DNA of 64,000 bases from Adiantum capillus-veneris (lineage: Eukaryota > Streptophyta > Polypodiopsida > Polypodiales > Pteridaceae): assembly GCA_014529385.2 (NCBI GenBank), contig CM043971.1, positions 33,375,709 to 33,439,708 of the forward strand, in the 5' to 3' direction. The notes under the pieces are model-generated. The model made no database searches. It saw only the letters and a list, made by a program, of their open reading frames with translations, and was not told where the DNA came from. Position 1 is the stretch's first letter, and every line of letters starts with the position of its first letter. The position numbers and the translations under genes were made by a program. Of the stretch, positions 33,455 through 42,801 are shown piece by piece.

Positions 33455-34560
33455 GTTAATCTACTACATGGATCGTATTTGTGTTCCACACAAAGGCTCT
33501 TTGAGGAAAATTTTGATACAGGAACATCATGAAGTACCTTTTGCTGCCCATCCTGGAATTAACAAAACATATCAGCTTTTGTCAGCAACATATTCTTGGC
33601 CGCAGATGCAAGCAGATGTTATTAAATTTGTGAAAGCTTGTCACTCATGTCAGATCATGAAAGCTTCTCGACAGTTACCTCAAGGTTTTACTTCAACCTT
33701 TACCTGCGCCTAACGAAAGATGGGAAAGTATCAGCATGGATTTTATTACTACTTTGCCTCGATTCCCTAAGGCAATGCTCAAATTCTTGTGGTAGTTGAT
33801 CGATTTTCCAAAATGGCACATTTTTACCTTGCAAGAAAACAGTTTCTTCTCCGGATGTTGCAATACTATTCGTACAACATATTTTCAGAGTGCATGGATT
33901 ACCAAAATCCATTATATCCGATAGAGATCCAAAGTTTACAGGACATTTCTAGACATCACTATTCAAGTCTCTTGGAACCAATCTATTGTTCAGTTCAACC
34001 TACCATCTTTAAAGAGATGGTCAAACAGAAAGAGTGAACCAAATTTTTGAAGAGATGCTTCGACATTACATTCAGACTCGATTAGCATCTTGGGAGGATT
34101 ATTTGCCACTTGTGGAGTTTGCTTATAATAACTCTCCTCATTCGGTAACTCGAATGACACCATTTCAAGCAGCATATGGATATACTCCTCTTGTGCCTAC
34201 GAACTTTGTTCTTCAACACAAAGTAGCGTTAGCAGATCAATTGGTTCAAGAAATGCAAGATGTCCTTCTACAAATTCGAGATAAATTGCTATATGTTTAA
34301 CAAAGTTGTCAGAAGCATGCAAATAAGCATCGTCGATATGCAGAATTTAAAGAAGGTGACTTGGTCTTATTGTATGTAGCACCTCATCGCTACAAAACAG
34401 TGAAGTCAGTCTTCCCAAAATTGGGACCTCGCTTCTATGGACCTTTCAAGAGCATCGAGAAGAATTCGGTTCTCAGTTACAAGTTGGAACTTCCGCCTTC
34501 ATGGGGAAAAATTCATCCAACTTTTCACATTTCTTGGCTCAAATAGTATATTCAAGGAGA
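33455..34560 (+). pseudogene. G2 integrase remnant
   Basis: The H2C2 zinc finger is intact in reading: HHEVPFAAHPGINKTYQLLS, then CHSCQ at 33520-33660. The core starts MDFITTLPRFPKA (33736) but passes through frameshifts. The later core is open at 34034-34300: [20 protein letters not shown]. After a stop at 34298 the C-terminal region reads LGPRFYGPFKSIEKNSVLSY and HPTFHISWLK (to 34543). At least three frame breaks. Confidence 0.75.
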
Positions 34561-34800
34561 TTCGCCCGTTGCAGACTTATCTTCTTATGTGCCAGAAATT
34601 GAAGATGAACACATTATTCTTGTGCCAGAATAGATTCTTAATGTTCGTAAAAAAGAAACTAGACAAAAGATCATAATTGAATTTCTTGTTAAGTGGATGG
34701 ACTTAGACGAGTCAGATTCGACTTGGCAAACTGATGAAGAAATGCAACAATACCCTCACCTCCTCCAAGAATTCTTCGACAAATGGCAGACTTTCATTTG
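34561..34800 (+). pseudogene. G2 chromodomain
   Basis: After the integrase C-terminus the frame reads IIIEFLVKWMDLDESDSTWQ and then a helix (PHLLQEFFDKW). This is the VKW-...-TWE pattern of chromovirus chromodomains, which target insertion to chromatin. A stop interrupts the linker at 34631. Confidence 0.75.
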
Positions 34801-34817
34801 ACACATTGGTTTATTTT

Positions 34818-34830
34818 AAGAGGGAGGGAA
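34818..34830 (+). promoter_or_regulatory. polypurine tract of G2
   Basis: AAGAGGGAGGGAA abuts the TGTCACG start of the 3' LTR. Confidence 0.85.
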
Positions 34831-35262
34831 TGTCACGTTTGTGACTTAACTACATTACAATACTTACTCATTGATGCAGATACGCGAAGTGCCATGCCAA
34901 GGAGAACCCCTACGCTTAGATGGTCACACCCCTTCGCCCAAGAGACGTGCCTCTTCGCCAAAAGCCACACTCCTTCGACGGTTGGTCACACCCCTTCGCT
35001 CTATGGGTGCGACTCTTCGCCCAATGGTTGCAGCTCTTCGTCGAAAGGATGTGTCTTTACATCTATAGTCATTTCTCTTCACCAAGAGATGTGTCTTTTC
35101 ATTTATGTCTCTTCGTCTCCTATATAAGGAGCCCTTGTATCACACTATCAATCAATCAAACACAGAGTCTTCTAAGTCTTGTCTCGAGTACAGTTCAAGT
35201 TTCTTAAGTCTTAATCATGAGTTTAGGTACTTAATAAAGAATTAGTACCTAGAATCCTCACA
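34831..35262 (+). repeat. 3' LTR of G2
   Basis: It begins TGTCACGTTTGTGAC and ends CCTCACA, then CTAAT, the second target duplication copy. Confidence 0.9.
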
Positions 35263-35267
35263 CTAAT

Positions 35268-35995
35268 AACCAATGGTTAGCATTAGGCTATTGAGGGTGA
35301 AGCCTTAGCTTAGCCATGATGTTAGGGTTAGGGTTAGAGACATAGAGGCTAAGGTTAGGCTATGCGAAGAGCAAGAGTACAGAGAGAGAGGGTATAGACA
35401 CAATAAAAGATTTTGAAGTGCAATTGATACATTGGAAAATAGCCTCCAATATAGGCTTGGTGCTTTACAATTATTGGCTAGAGAGGTTGCACCCTCTTGC
35501 TATTGGACCATCTCATCATTTATCTTTTCCTAATTCCTATATGGTGCCACAATTTGAGCTTACACTAACAATCGCTCGCCCCCTTAAGCCAAACTTCGGG
35601 TTTTACAAAGACTTCATGTGTTTGTTGGTGGTTCATGTCATGGTGTACTCCTAGGCTAACATGATTCATCTACTTGATACATCATGGTGGTTCAATTTGA
35701 TTCATCAACATGGTTCAATGTCCCATGATACATCATAGTGGTTCTCTACATCATCTACTTGATACATCATGGTGTTTCATTGATTCATCAACATGGTTCA
35801 ATGTCCCATGATACATCATAGCGGTTCTCTACCGGATTCATCCCTATGGTTTACAACTGAGACTCAATAGGTTCAATAGTAGTCCTAGAGTACAAGAAAT
35901 TTCATTCATACATTCATTTTGTGTGAGGGGTTATCATCAATGTTTCCGAAAACAACTTGGCCAAAATTTGCTAGCAAAAAGCTACATCGCAATTT
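35268..35995. other. intergenic; includes an 85-bp tandem duplication at 35667-35836
   Basis: No gene seen. From 35667 and again from 35752, a unit of about 85 bp starting CATCTACTTGATACATCATG is repeated head to tail with few differences. A short telomere-like GTTAGGGTTAGGGTTAG lies near 35320-35340. Confidence 0.7.
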
Positions 35996-36124
35996 GCGGG
36001 ATTCCGTACAATTCTGCCACGTCAACAGTTAGCGCAAAAAGCGGGATTCTATACAAGTTGCCACATCAGTAGTCAACACGTTTCATGAGCGTCCGTACAA
36101 CTTCCACGTTAGCACCATTTGCGG
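35996..36124 (+). repeat. diverged minisatellite, left part
   Basis: About three diverged units of roughly 45 bp, each starting near GCGGGATTC or GCGTCC, with TACAA and then CCACRTCA. The array is cut by element G3 at TGCGG and continues to the right at 42642. Confidence 0.55.
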
Positions 36125-36655
36125 TGTAACCAACTTGGACACTCCAAGTCAAGAATCAACCGCGACAGCACCAAATAACCACTTCAAAACAATTCACAGA
36201 TCACAATAGATTTGCACTGGCCCGGCGGAGTTCCGTGCCTAGAGATATTGGCCCCAAAGACTGGTGCCCCTTTCGGTATTTCTTTTTGTATTAATCAATC
36301 ATCAAAGTACAAGAGAGCGATTAGGGTTTCACTCTCAGACTCTGCGTCCAGATGCTCTGAGAAGTGAGGCCCTCACCACTAATTTAAAGGTTACAAGGGA
36401 TGCCCAAAAGCAGAGCCCCAAAAGCTTTCAAAATCAAAAGCATCAGTTCTCTCTCTCTCTTAGAGAGTCTTTTCTCTTTTTAAAAAAAAAAGCAAAAGCA
36501 AAATTCGCGTCGCTCATCATTTTCCCAATTTTTTTTTTTAAATTTATAATAATAATCTGCCTCCGCGATTTTCGGAATTTAGGGTTTTTGGCAAAAATTA
36601 GGGTTTGCAGGAATTTTAGGGTTTCTGTTGTCCGCCACGTCATCACTTTGTGACA
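36125..36655 (-). repeat. 3' LTR of G3 (left copy)
   Basis: The plus strand begins TGTAACCAACTTGG and ends CTTTGTGACA. It contains AGGGTTT-type telomere-like motifs near its inner end and CCACGTCATC (bZIP-like core on the minus strand) close to the terminus. Confidence 0.92.
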
Positions 36656-36670
36656 TACCCCCCTCTTGAA
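36656..36670 (-). promoter_or_regulatory. polypurine tract of G3
   Basis: On the minus strand TTCAAGAGGGGGGTA abuts the TGTCACAAAG start of the 3' LTR. Confidence 0.8.
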
Positions 36671-37255
36671 AGCATTGTAATCGACCGCGATTACGCCTGC
36701 AAAACCGACAAAAGCCATAAACCGTCTTAGCAGACACTGACTGTTAGTACCTACGTACTAGGAACACACATCTAGCACATGCACAAAATCGACAGTCACA
36801 TCACACGACATCACAGGACATCACCAGACATCACAGGACATCACATGACATTCAACATTCATTCGGATCTTAGACCATGATTTATCGGCAATGTAGCTAG
36901 CAATCACATCTAGGTCCAATCGGGACCTCATCGATGTCCGATTGACTAACCCCTATTGCAACCATGTCTATTCGAGATCAATCAGACCAAAATGCTGCAG
37001 TCATTTCGGCTATCAGTTCCTGCACTCACAAGAAGTCAAGAACAAATCAGTATCATAATCAGGAATTCCATTTCATAAAGTCATCTAGCAGAATACTGTC
37101 AGCTCTCAGTATCCCTGAAGCTCAAAGAGACATCAGTGACTTTAGTATCAAAATCGAGGCATCTGTTGACAAAGGAGTGGAGTAACTCCCCTCTTGTGCA
37201 TCCCACTGCACCAGATCTTCGGCCAAGCTGAATTCTGGGTTCCATTTGGAGTAGA

Positions 37256-37564
37256 CTATGCTAAACCAAAAGCATCGAGGTAAAGTTTCACAATCTGAGG
37301 AGTATCTGCTAGGTCCTCCTCCTCCATCCACTTCGCATCAAGTGCAGGATAATTCTTGAACTTAACCAAGAACCGCCTTCGGACTTTACCCTTATTCTTC
37401 GTATCGTTATGTGCCAAAATCTGTTCAGGAACAAGGATCTCCTCGTTTTCTTCCACTTCGGGTTGCTCATCAGGCTCCCCATCATCAGGCACATCACCCT
37501 TAACAGGGTTCAAGAGACTCACATGCAATGCATTATGAATCCTCCAAGTATCTGGCAGTTCCAA
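37256..37564 (-). CDS. G3 integrase C-terminus and chromodomain
   Basis: 102 codons: MELPDTWRIHNALHVSLLNP (integrase C-terminal GPF/Y-like region), an acidic linker, then EQILAHNDTKNKGKVRRRFL, VKFKNYPALDAKWMEEEDL and a closing helix. This is a chromodomain with aromatic positions Phe/Trp. A stop upstream separates it from the rest of integrase. Confidence 0.75.
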   Translation of the reverse strand: MELPDTWRIHNALHVSLLNPVKGDVPDDGEPDEQPEVEENEEILVPEQILAHNDTKNKGKVRRRFLVKFKNYPALDAKWMEEEDLADTPQIVKLYLDAFGLA

Positions 37565-37879
37565 TCGGAAGGAGACATCATTTATCTTGTCAGTAATCTG
37601 GAAAGGTCCATAGTATCACATACTAAGCTTTGGAAAAAGCCTCTCCTTTCCCTTTTTCTTTCTTAGGCGTGCCTTCTCAAAAGTAAGAGCACCCAATCAT
37701 CCTCCTTCAGTTTCCAGTCGCGACGATGGCGATCCGCTGCCTTTTTCTGTCGTTCTTGAGACTTCTGTAAAGTCTCGCGAACCTTGGCAAAAGCCGTATC
37801 CAAATCTCGCGAATATTCATCCGCTTCAAATTTCTAATCTTTCGTGCTCAGGAAGGATGGAACCTTCGCAGCAGTTTCA

Positions 37880-38302
37880 ACAATCTCTCATGGCGTCTTC
37901 CCCGTCGAAGAGTGTATCGTGTTATTGTAGGCAAATTCCACCAAAGGTAAGTTCTTTTCCCATTGAGTCTTCTGATGCGAGATACAAGACTTCAATAAAT
38001 CTAAAATCACTGAATTGGCAATCTCAAATTGCTCGTCAGTCTGCAAGTGGAACGATGACGAGAACTGCAACTACGTGCCAATGTTCTCCCAATTTGCCTT
38101 CCAAAACCAACTCATAAATCTGGGGTCTATGTCGGAGAGAATCGTCTCAGACGTGCCATGTAATCGGACAATCATCGTGATCATTCTGTATTCTCGGGAG
38201 ATAAAAAAAAATGAAATCCATTTCAATATTTTCCCAGGGGCGGGTGGGTATGGGTAAAGGCTGTAACAATCCCTGTGCCTTATGCCTGTCAAACTTGACC
38301 TT
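37880..38302 (-). pseudogene. G3 integrase core, shortened
   Basis: Readable pieces: [11 protein letters not shown] (first catalytic Asp region), then after a short stretch [20 protein letters not shown] (second Asp region), then HLQTDEQFEIANSVILDLLK and [20 protein letters not shown]. Roughly 25-30 residues normally lying between the two Asp regions are missing when compared with G5 at 47760-47945, and frames shift. Inactive. Confidence 0.75.
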
Positions 38303-39325
38303 CTAGCATACCAAGCAACTGCGCACAAACTCTTCCACATCCTTCTTCAGTCTCCGCCAAAAGAAATCTCTCTCTACCCCTTTCATGGTGGTAGCAATGC
38401 TGCGGTGACCCGTAAAAGGTGGACAGTGGCAATCAGTCATAACCTTTTCCCTCAACGGCTGTGTAACGCACAACATAGTCTTTTTCATCAAGTAGCCTTC
38501 CCGAAGGGAGTATCCAGCTACTGTCTCCCCATCCCGTATCCGTGTGAAAATATCTGCAAAATCTGTATCTGTGGCACACTGATCGACCATATCCTCGAAG
38601 CTCCTATGATGTATTGCGGAAATAGCCAGAACCAACGGTTTCCGAGACAAAGCATCTGCCACCACATTCTTCTGACCCTGCACATGGACAGTCTGGAAGT
38701 GAAACTGTGACAAGATGTTCGCCCACCGCATCTGCTTTTCCGAAAGCTGCTTCTGTGACAAGAAGTAGCGCAAACTCTGATGGTCTGTAAAGACAGTAAA
38801 ATCCGCTCCGAGTAGGTAATGCCGCCACTGAGTAAGAGCATGGATAACCGCCAAAAGCTCTTTCTCATAAATCTGTGCTGTCATCTCCGGCCTAGAGAAC
38901 AAACGGCTCTCGTAAGCTATGACATGGCCTTCTTGCATCAAGACCGCACCCAGACTACGACCACAAGCATCACAATATACTTCGAATGACTTCTGCAAGT
39001 CGGACAAAGTCAAAATAGGTCCCGTAGTCAATTTCTCTTTCAATGTCTGAAAGGCAGTCACCTCTGTGGGTCCCCACGAAAAAGGTACTCCTTTCTGTGT
39101 CAAGATATGCAAAGGGGAAGCAACCTCTGCAAACTTTCGTATGAACCGCCTGTAGTACGAACACAGTCCCAAGAAGCTTCTAACTTCATGGACATTCCTC
39201 AAATCGGGCCAATCACGGATAGTCTCTATCTTGGCCGGGTCCATTTGCACTCCTGTCGTGCTGCTGACACAATGTGTCCCAAAAAGTGTATCCATGGTAG
39301 GAAAAAAATTCACTTTTCTTTGCAT
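38303..39325 (-). CDS. G3 RT connection, RNase H and integrase zinc finger
   Basis: 340 codons open. It contains the RT thumb/connection (GVQMDPAKIETIRDWPDLRN, EVRSFLGLCSYYRRFI) and RNase H (FEVYCDACGRSLGAVLMQEG, then FTDHQSLRYFL and QKNVVADALSRKP). The integrase H2C2 finger follows (HCPPFTGHRSIATTMKG to SCLVC). It is cut from the upstream RT by a stop near 39356 and a frame change. Confidence 0.82.
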   Translation of the reverse strand: MQRKVNFFPTMDTLFGTHCVSSTTGVQMDPAKIETIRDWPDLRNVHEVRSFLGLCSYYRRFIRKFAEVASPLHILTQKGVPFSWGPTEVTAFQTLKEKLTTGPILTLSDLQKSFEVYCDACGRSLGAVLMQEGHVIAYESRLFSRPEMTAQIYEKELLAVIHALTQWRHYLLGADFTVFTDHQSLRYFLSQKQLSEKQMRWANILSQFHFQTVHVQGQKNVVADALSRKPLVLAISAIHHRSFEDMVDQCATDTDFADIFTRIRDGETVAGYSLREGYLMKKTMLCVTQPLREKVMTDCHCPPFTGHRSIATTMKGVERDFFWRRLKKDVEEFVRSCLVC

Positions 39326-39353
39326 TAATCACTAGCGTGTGATCTCGTAATGC

Positions 39354-39854
39354 CTAAAAGACTTGAAGCAGATGATCTCTGTGTTCTGCCTCATTCTTCG
39401 AGAAAACAATGATGTCGTCAAAGAAAGTGCCAACAAATAGCCTGTACTCTCGAAAAATCCTGTCCATCATCCGGTTAAATGTCGCAGGAGCATTGGTTAA
39501 GCCAAAAGGCATCACCAAAAACTCAAATAACCCAAAAGTCGTCCGAAAAGCTGTCTTGTAGACGTCTCCCGGTGCTATTCTGATCTGATGATATCCACTC
39601 TTCAAGTCAATCCTGCTAAAGCACGAGGATCCCTGTAACCTGTCGAGTATATCATCGATCCTAGGAATCGGAAATCTGTTCTTGATGGTGATTTCGTTGA
39701 GAGTGCTATAATCGATGCACATTCTCCAAGATCCGTCTTTCTTCAAAACCAACAACACTGGAGAGCAATACGGTGAAGTACTAGGCTGGACAAGACCCTT
39801 TTCCAAGAGGTCTTTCACTGAGTTCATAATCTTTTCATTCTGTACTCGGCTCAC
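39354..39854 (-). CDS. G3 reverse transcriptase fingers-palm segment
   Basis: 167 codons open. Motifs in order: [80 protein letters not shown], and the catalytic [16 protein letters not shown]. All three catalytic aspartates are present. The frame stops right after QVF, where relatives continue with QALRDH. Confidence 0.85.
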   Translation of the reverse strand: MSRVQNEKIMNSVKDLLEKGLVQPSTSPYCSPVLLVLKKDGSWRMCIDYSTLNEITIKNRFPIPRIDDILDRLQGSSCFSRIDLKSGYHQIRIAPGDVYKTAFRTTFGLFEFLVMPFGLTNAPATFNRMMDRIFREYRLFVGTFFDDIIVFSKNEAEHRDHLLQVF

Positions 39855-40099
39855 CGATAAGGTGGCCGATTCGGTGGCGTGCTTCCAGATATCAGATCAA
39901 TGGTATGATCTTCAGGCCCTCTCAAAAGCAATCGGCATGAGCGTGGAGAAAAAAATCTTGGCGTTCTTTTCTTCAGGTCAAAACATATTCAACTTTTATC
40001 CATCGTTCAATTCTCCCAAAAGAATGAGTAAGAAAACTGAAGTTCATCAAGTACAATCTCTAAGCCCTTCATTTATCAAAGTCGCTTTCTCGGCCCGGT

Positions 40100-40440
40100 A
40101 GTCAACCACGGCGTAGTTCTTGTGGTACCAAGGGATCCCGAGTAGAACGTCACTCACGTGCCCTGAACACCCCTGTCATTGCAAACGAAGTTTGCCAGTG
40201 CTCGGTGTAATGGCAACATCCCATCCGGGTGCCAGTCGAACTACCTCCGCCTGTGGCGTCAATCTGTCGGGCGCAGTTCCAAATCGAGCCGCCAATTCCA
40301 AGTGAAACGAAGTTGGCCTTGGCTCCTTCAAAAGAGCTTCCTGATCCTTCCCTTTGCCCCCAAAAAAAAAAACGGCAAAGTTTGTACTTTCATTCATTTG
40401 ATTCGGTGCAAGTCCCACGCCATGTGGTACCAGTTCTGCT
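40100..40440 (-). pseudogene. G3 protease remnant
   Basis: Pieces of the retropepsin are readable: LAARFGTAPDRLTPQAEVVR in the frame that ends at 40176, then, after frame changes, a GLEIVLDELQ-like linker near 40060-40095. The active-site D-T/S-G region lies in a damaged stretch near 40360-40420, where an A run disrupts the frame. Confidence 0.55.
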
Positions 40441-40443
40441 TTT

Positions 40444-41184
40444 CTATCTGCCTTTTCTGCCACATTCCTCAGCTGCTCTCGAACTCTCAGACCTGTCGTC
40501 GTCTTTATCATTCTGTTCTTTCTGTGCCTTATCAGGGCACTTTGCGGAAATATGTCCATGTTTCCCGCATCCAAAGCACTTCCCCTCTCTGATGAAGCGA
40601 GCTCTCTCCTCAGGAGTAAGCTTGGGTCGTGCATCCTTTTTTTTCTCTGGATTGCTCTTTTTCATTCTACTTTCATTCCCAGAAGTCTGTTCGGCTCGTT
40701 GTGTCATGGCCTCATCTGTGGGGTAGGTCAGACTGCCAGAGTGAATGGCAAAGCCCCGCTTCGCATGACTCATCAACTCCTGAATAGAAGCCTACTTCTG
40801 TTCCAAGCAGTGATCTCGGATCTCTGTAGGTAGACCCAAGGTAAACCGCTCAATCTGTTCTCTGAACGAGATCTTCTTGAATGAAGAGGCGGGTAGAAAA
40901 GAGCTCCAGAATCTTTCACAATAAGAATTCACTGTATCGCTCTTGGTCATCCGGAGATGGTTCCAAGCAGCTCGTATATCTCGCTCAAACTCTTGAGTCA
41001 ACCAAGAAGAAATAAAAAGCCTCTTGAATTTCAGCCATGTAACTGGCACAGTCTTGCTTAATAGAAGCGTGGACCACCAAGTACGAGCATTCCCCTTAAA
41101 GTAAGAGGCAGCTCTCCGAATCTTGGAGTGCTCTGAATAGCGTCCTCCCGCGAAAGCGATGTCAAACTGCTGTATAAAAGACAA
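40444..41184 (-). pseudogene. G3 gag core and zinc knuckle
   Basis: The frame 41184-40792 holds the retrotransposon gag capsid domain (FKGNARTWWSTLLLS, LKFKRLFISSWLTQEFERDI, LPTEIRDHCLEQK). After one stop the frame 40776-40444 gives a basic spacer and the CCHC knuckle CFGCGKHGHISAKC at about 40580-40540. The stop at 40789-40791 is the only break seen between them. Confidence 0.8.
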
Positions 41185-42012
41185 AGCCTTCGAAGCATCT
41201 GAGTATCCTGAAAAGTATCAAACTTAATCGAGTGGCCACCTTCCTTAAACTCTCGGACTTTCTTGCTTTTATCTTCGAGAAAGTCATACTGGTTGGCTTT
41301 GTAAAAATTCTTCTTGTTCGCATAAAACTTTCCGTCATCGGAATCTGAGCTGTCTGTAGACGAGTCCTCAGTAGAACTGTCAGTCTCTGGGTGAGATGTA
41401 GCCTTCTTTCCCTTTTTCTTGCCCGTTCCGAAGCTTTGTGTCTTGCTTCGCTTTTTGCTTTTTTCTGTCTTCTTCGCTCTAATCCGAGGAGCTAGAAGAA
41501 CTGTCAGAAGAAGAAGAAGAAGAAGAATTGGGTACTCCTTCAAATCGAACACGCTTCTTCCGTTTCTTTGCTTTGTCGAATGTCGACTGACGACCCAAAT
41601 ATCCCGGGAAGTCAGTACCTTTGTTCTGCTTTTTGCCGTGCTTTTTGCCTTTCTTTTGCACGTCGAAAAGCTGAGCAATCCGTGCATCAACCACGTTCTC
41701 CAGTTCCTTCTCCGTATATATCTTGGAGGCAGAAGGTTTCTTGAGAGCGGGTTCGGGAGTGGTGTTGTGGTTCTTTGCCACTCCATCTGTACCTCTTTCA
41801 AAGAGGTCTGGTTCATATATTTTACCATCTTCGGGTCCTTGGCAAAATTGAGCATCATCTTTGTTGCATCGCCAATCAATTGACGACGCTCCATCTCTGT
41901 TTGCTCCGCCTGAGTAGGCCGAGGTGGGCCATACTCTCTGTCTGAATCTTCGTTGTGATCCCAGCCCGCATCTCCAGATGCAGAGGGAGTCGACTGATCA
42001 TTGCCTGAAGCC
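41185..42012 (-). pseudogene. G3 gag N-terminal part
   Basis: The likely start is an ATG at about 42012 (MASGNDQSTPSASGDAGWDH). The frame then shifts to 41781-41479, which carries KKPSASKIYTEKELENVVDA and a Ser-rich stretch, and shifts again to reach KFYANKKNFYKANQYDFLED near 41330. Open frames extending into the LTR before 42012 are probably not translated. Confidence 0.65.
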
Positions 42013-42071
42013 ATAGGTGCCGCGGAAAAAAATTCGGGGATCGGATTTCCCGTAGAAGAGAAATCGGCCGT

Positions 42072-42083
42072 GCTTTGATACCA
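42072..42083 (-). promoter_or_regulatory. primer binding site of G3, tRNA-iMet type
   Basis: On the minus strand TGGTATCAAAGC lies one base after the 5' LTR, one mismatch from the initiator-Met site TGGTATCAGAGC found in G2 and G4. Confidence 0.85.
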
Positions 42084-42084
42084 C

Positions 42085-42641
42085 TGTAACCAACTTGGAC
42101 ACTCCAAGTCAAGAATCAACCGCGACAGCACCAAATAACCACTTCAAAACAATTCACAGATCACAATAGATTTGCACTGGCCCGGCGGAGTTCCGTGCCT
42201 AGAGATATTGGCCCCAAAGACTGGCGCCCCTTTCGGTATTTCTTTTTGTATTAATCAATCATCAAAGTACAAGAGAGCGGTTAGGGTTTCACTCTCAGAC
42301 TCTGCGTCCAGATGCTCTGAGAAGTGAGGCCCTCACCACTAATTTAAAGGTTACAAGGGATGCCCAAAAGCAGAGCCCCAAAAGCTTTCAAAATCAAAAG
42401 CATCAGTTCTCTCTCTCTCTTAGAGAGTCTTTTCTCTTTTTTAAAAAAAAAGCAAAAGCAAAATTCGCGTCGCTCATCATTTTCCCAAAAAAAAATTAAT
42501 TTTTTTTAATAAAAAAAAATAATCTGCCTCCGTGATTTCCAGAATTTAGGGTTTTTGGCAAAAATTAGGGTTTGCAGGAATTTTAGGGTTTCTGGCAGAA
42601 ATTAGGGTTTCTGCTGTCCGCCACGTCATCACTTTGTGACA
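42085..42641 (-). repeat. 5' LTR of G3 (right copy)
   Basis: The plus strand begins TGTAACCAACTTGG and ends CTTTGTGACA, followed by TGCGG. It has one extra short unit of GGGTTTCTGGCAGAAATTA type relative to the left copy. Confidence 0.92.
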
Positions 42642-42750
42642 TGCGGACTTCCATATTGTCAGCCACATCATCAGACGTATTGTCTTCTATGTCCGCGAGT
42701 GGTCAAGCCATGTCATCAGTCCGGGTAGTCCTGCTACGTCATCGCTTTGT
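42642..42750 (+). repeat. diverged minisatellite, right part
   Basis: Continuation of the units seen at 35996-36124: GCGGACTTCCATATTG then CCACATCATCAG, then GCCATGTCATCAG and GCTACGTCATCGC. It lies inside the open frame of the Penelope-like ORF, so the repetition may reflect either leader repeats or a coding repeat. Confidence 0.5.
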
Positions 42751-42801
42751 GTCTTAGTTAGTACTCATTACACAAGTTCTTCCATAAAAGCCCTCAATCG
42801 T

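Larger units (their letters stand above)
31369..35262 (+). mobile_element. internally deleted Ty3/gypsy chromovirus G2
   Basis: LTRs at 31369-31798 and 34831-35262 (430 and 432 bp, visibly about 95% alike) are flanked by the perfect duplication CTAAT (31364-31368 and 35263-35267). The interior is only about 3 kb. It keeps the end of RNase H, integrase and a chromodomain but lacks the gag core, zinc knuckle, protease and reverse transcriptase. Confidence 0.9.
36125..42641 (-). mobile_element. young Ty3/gypsy chromovirus G3
   Basis: LTRs at 36125-36655 and 42085-42641 differ by only a few substitutions, a roughly 19-bp repeat unit and homopolymer length. The perfect duplication TGCGG flanks it (36120-36124 and 42642-42646). 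Minus-strand order is gag, zinc knuckle, protease, reverse transcriptase, RNase H, integrase, chromodomain. Despite the young LTRs the coding region has several stops and frameshifts, and the integrase core is shortened, so it probably moved with proteins in trans. G4 and G5 are relatives. Confidence 0.92.

Noticed and set aside
40179-40833. Plus-strand frames opposite G3 gag-protease (up to 165 codons)
   Set aside because: Antisense shadows of the gag and protease frames.
41058-42134. A single 358-codon G3 gag starting at 42134
   Set aside because: The frame begins inside the LTR and runs through the primer site. Its middle part is out of frame with the recognisable gag pieces, so it is a composite.
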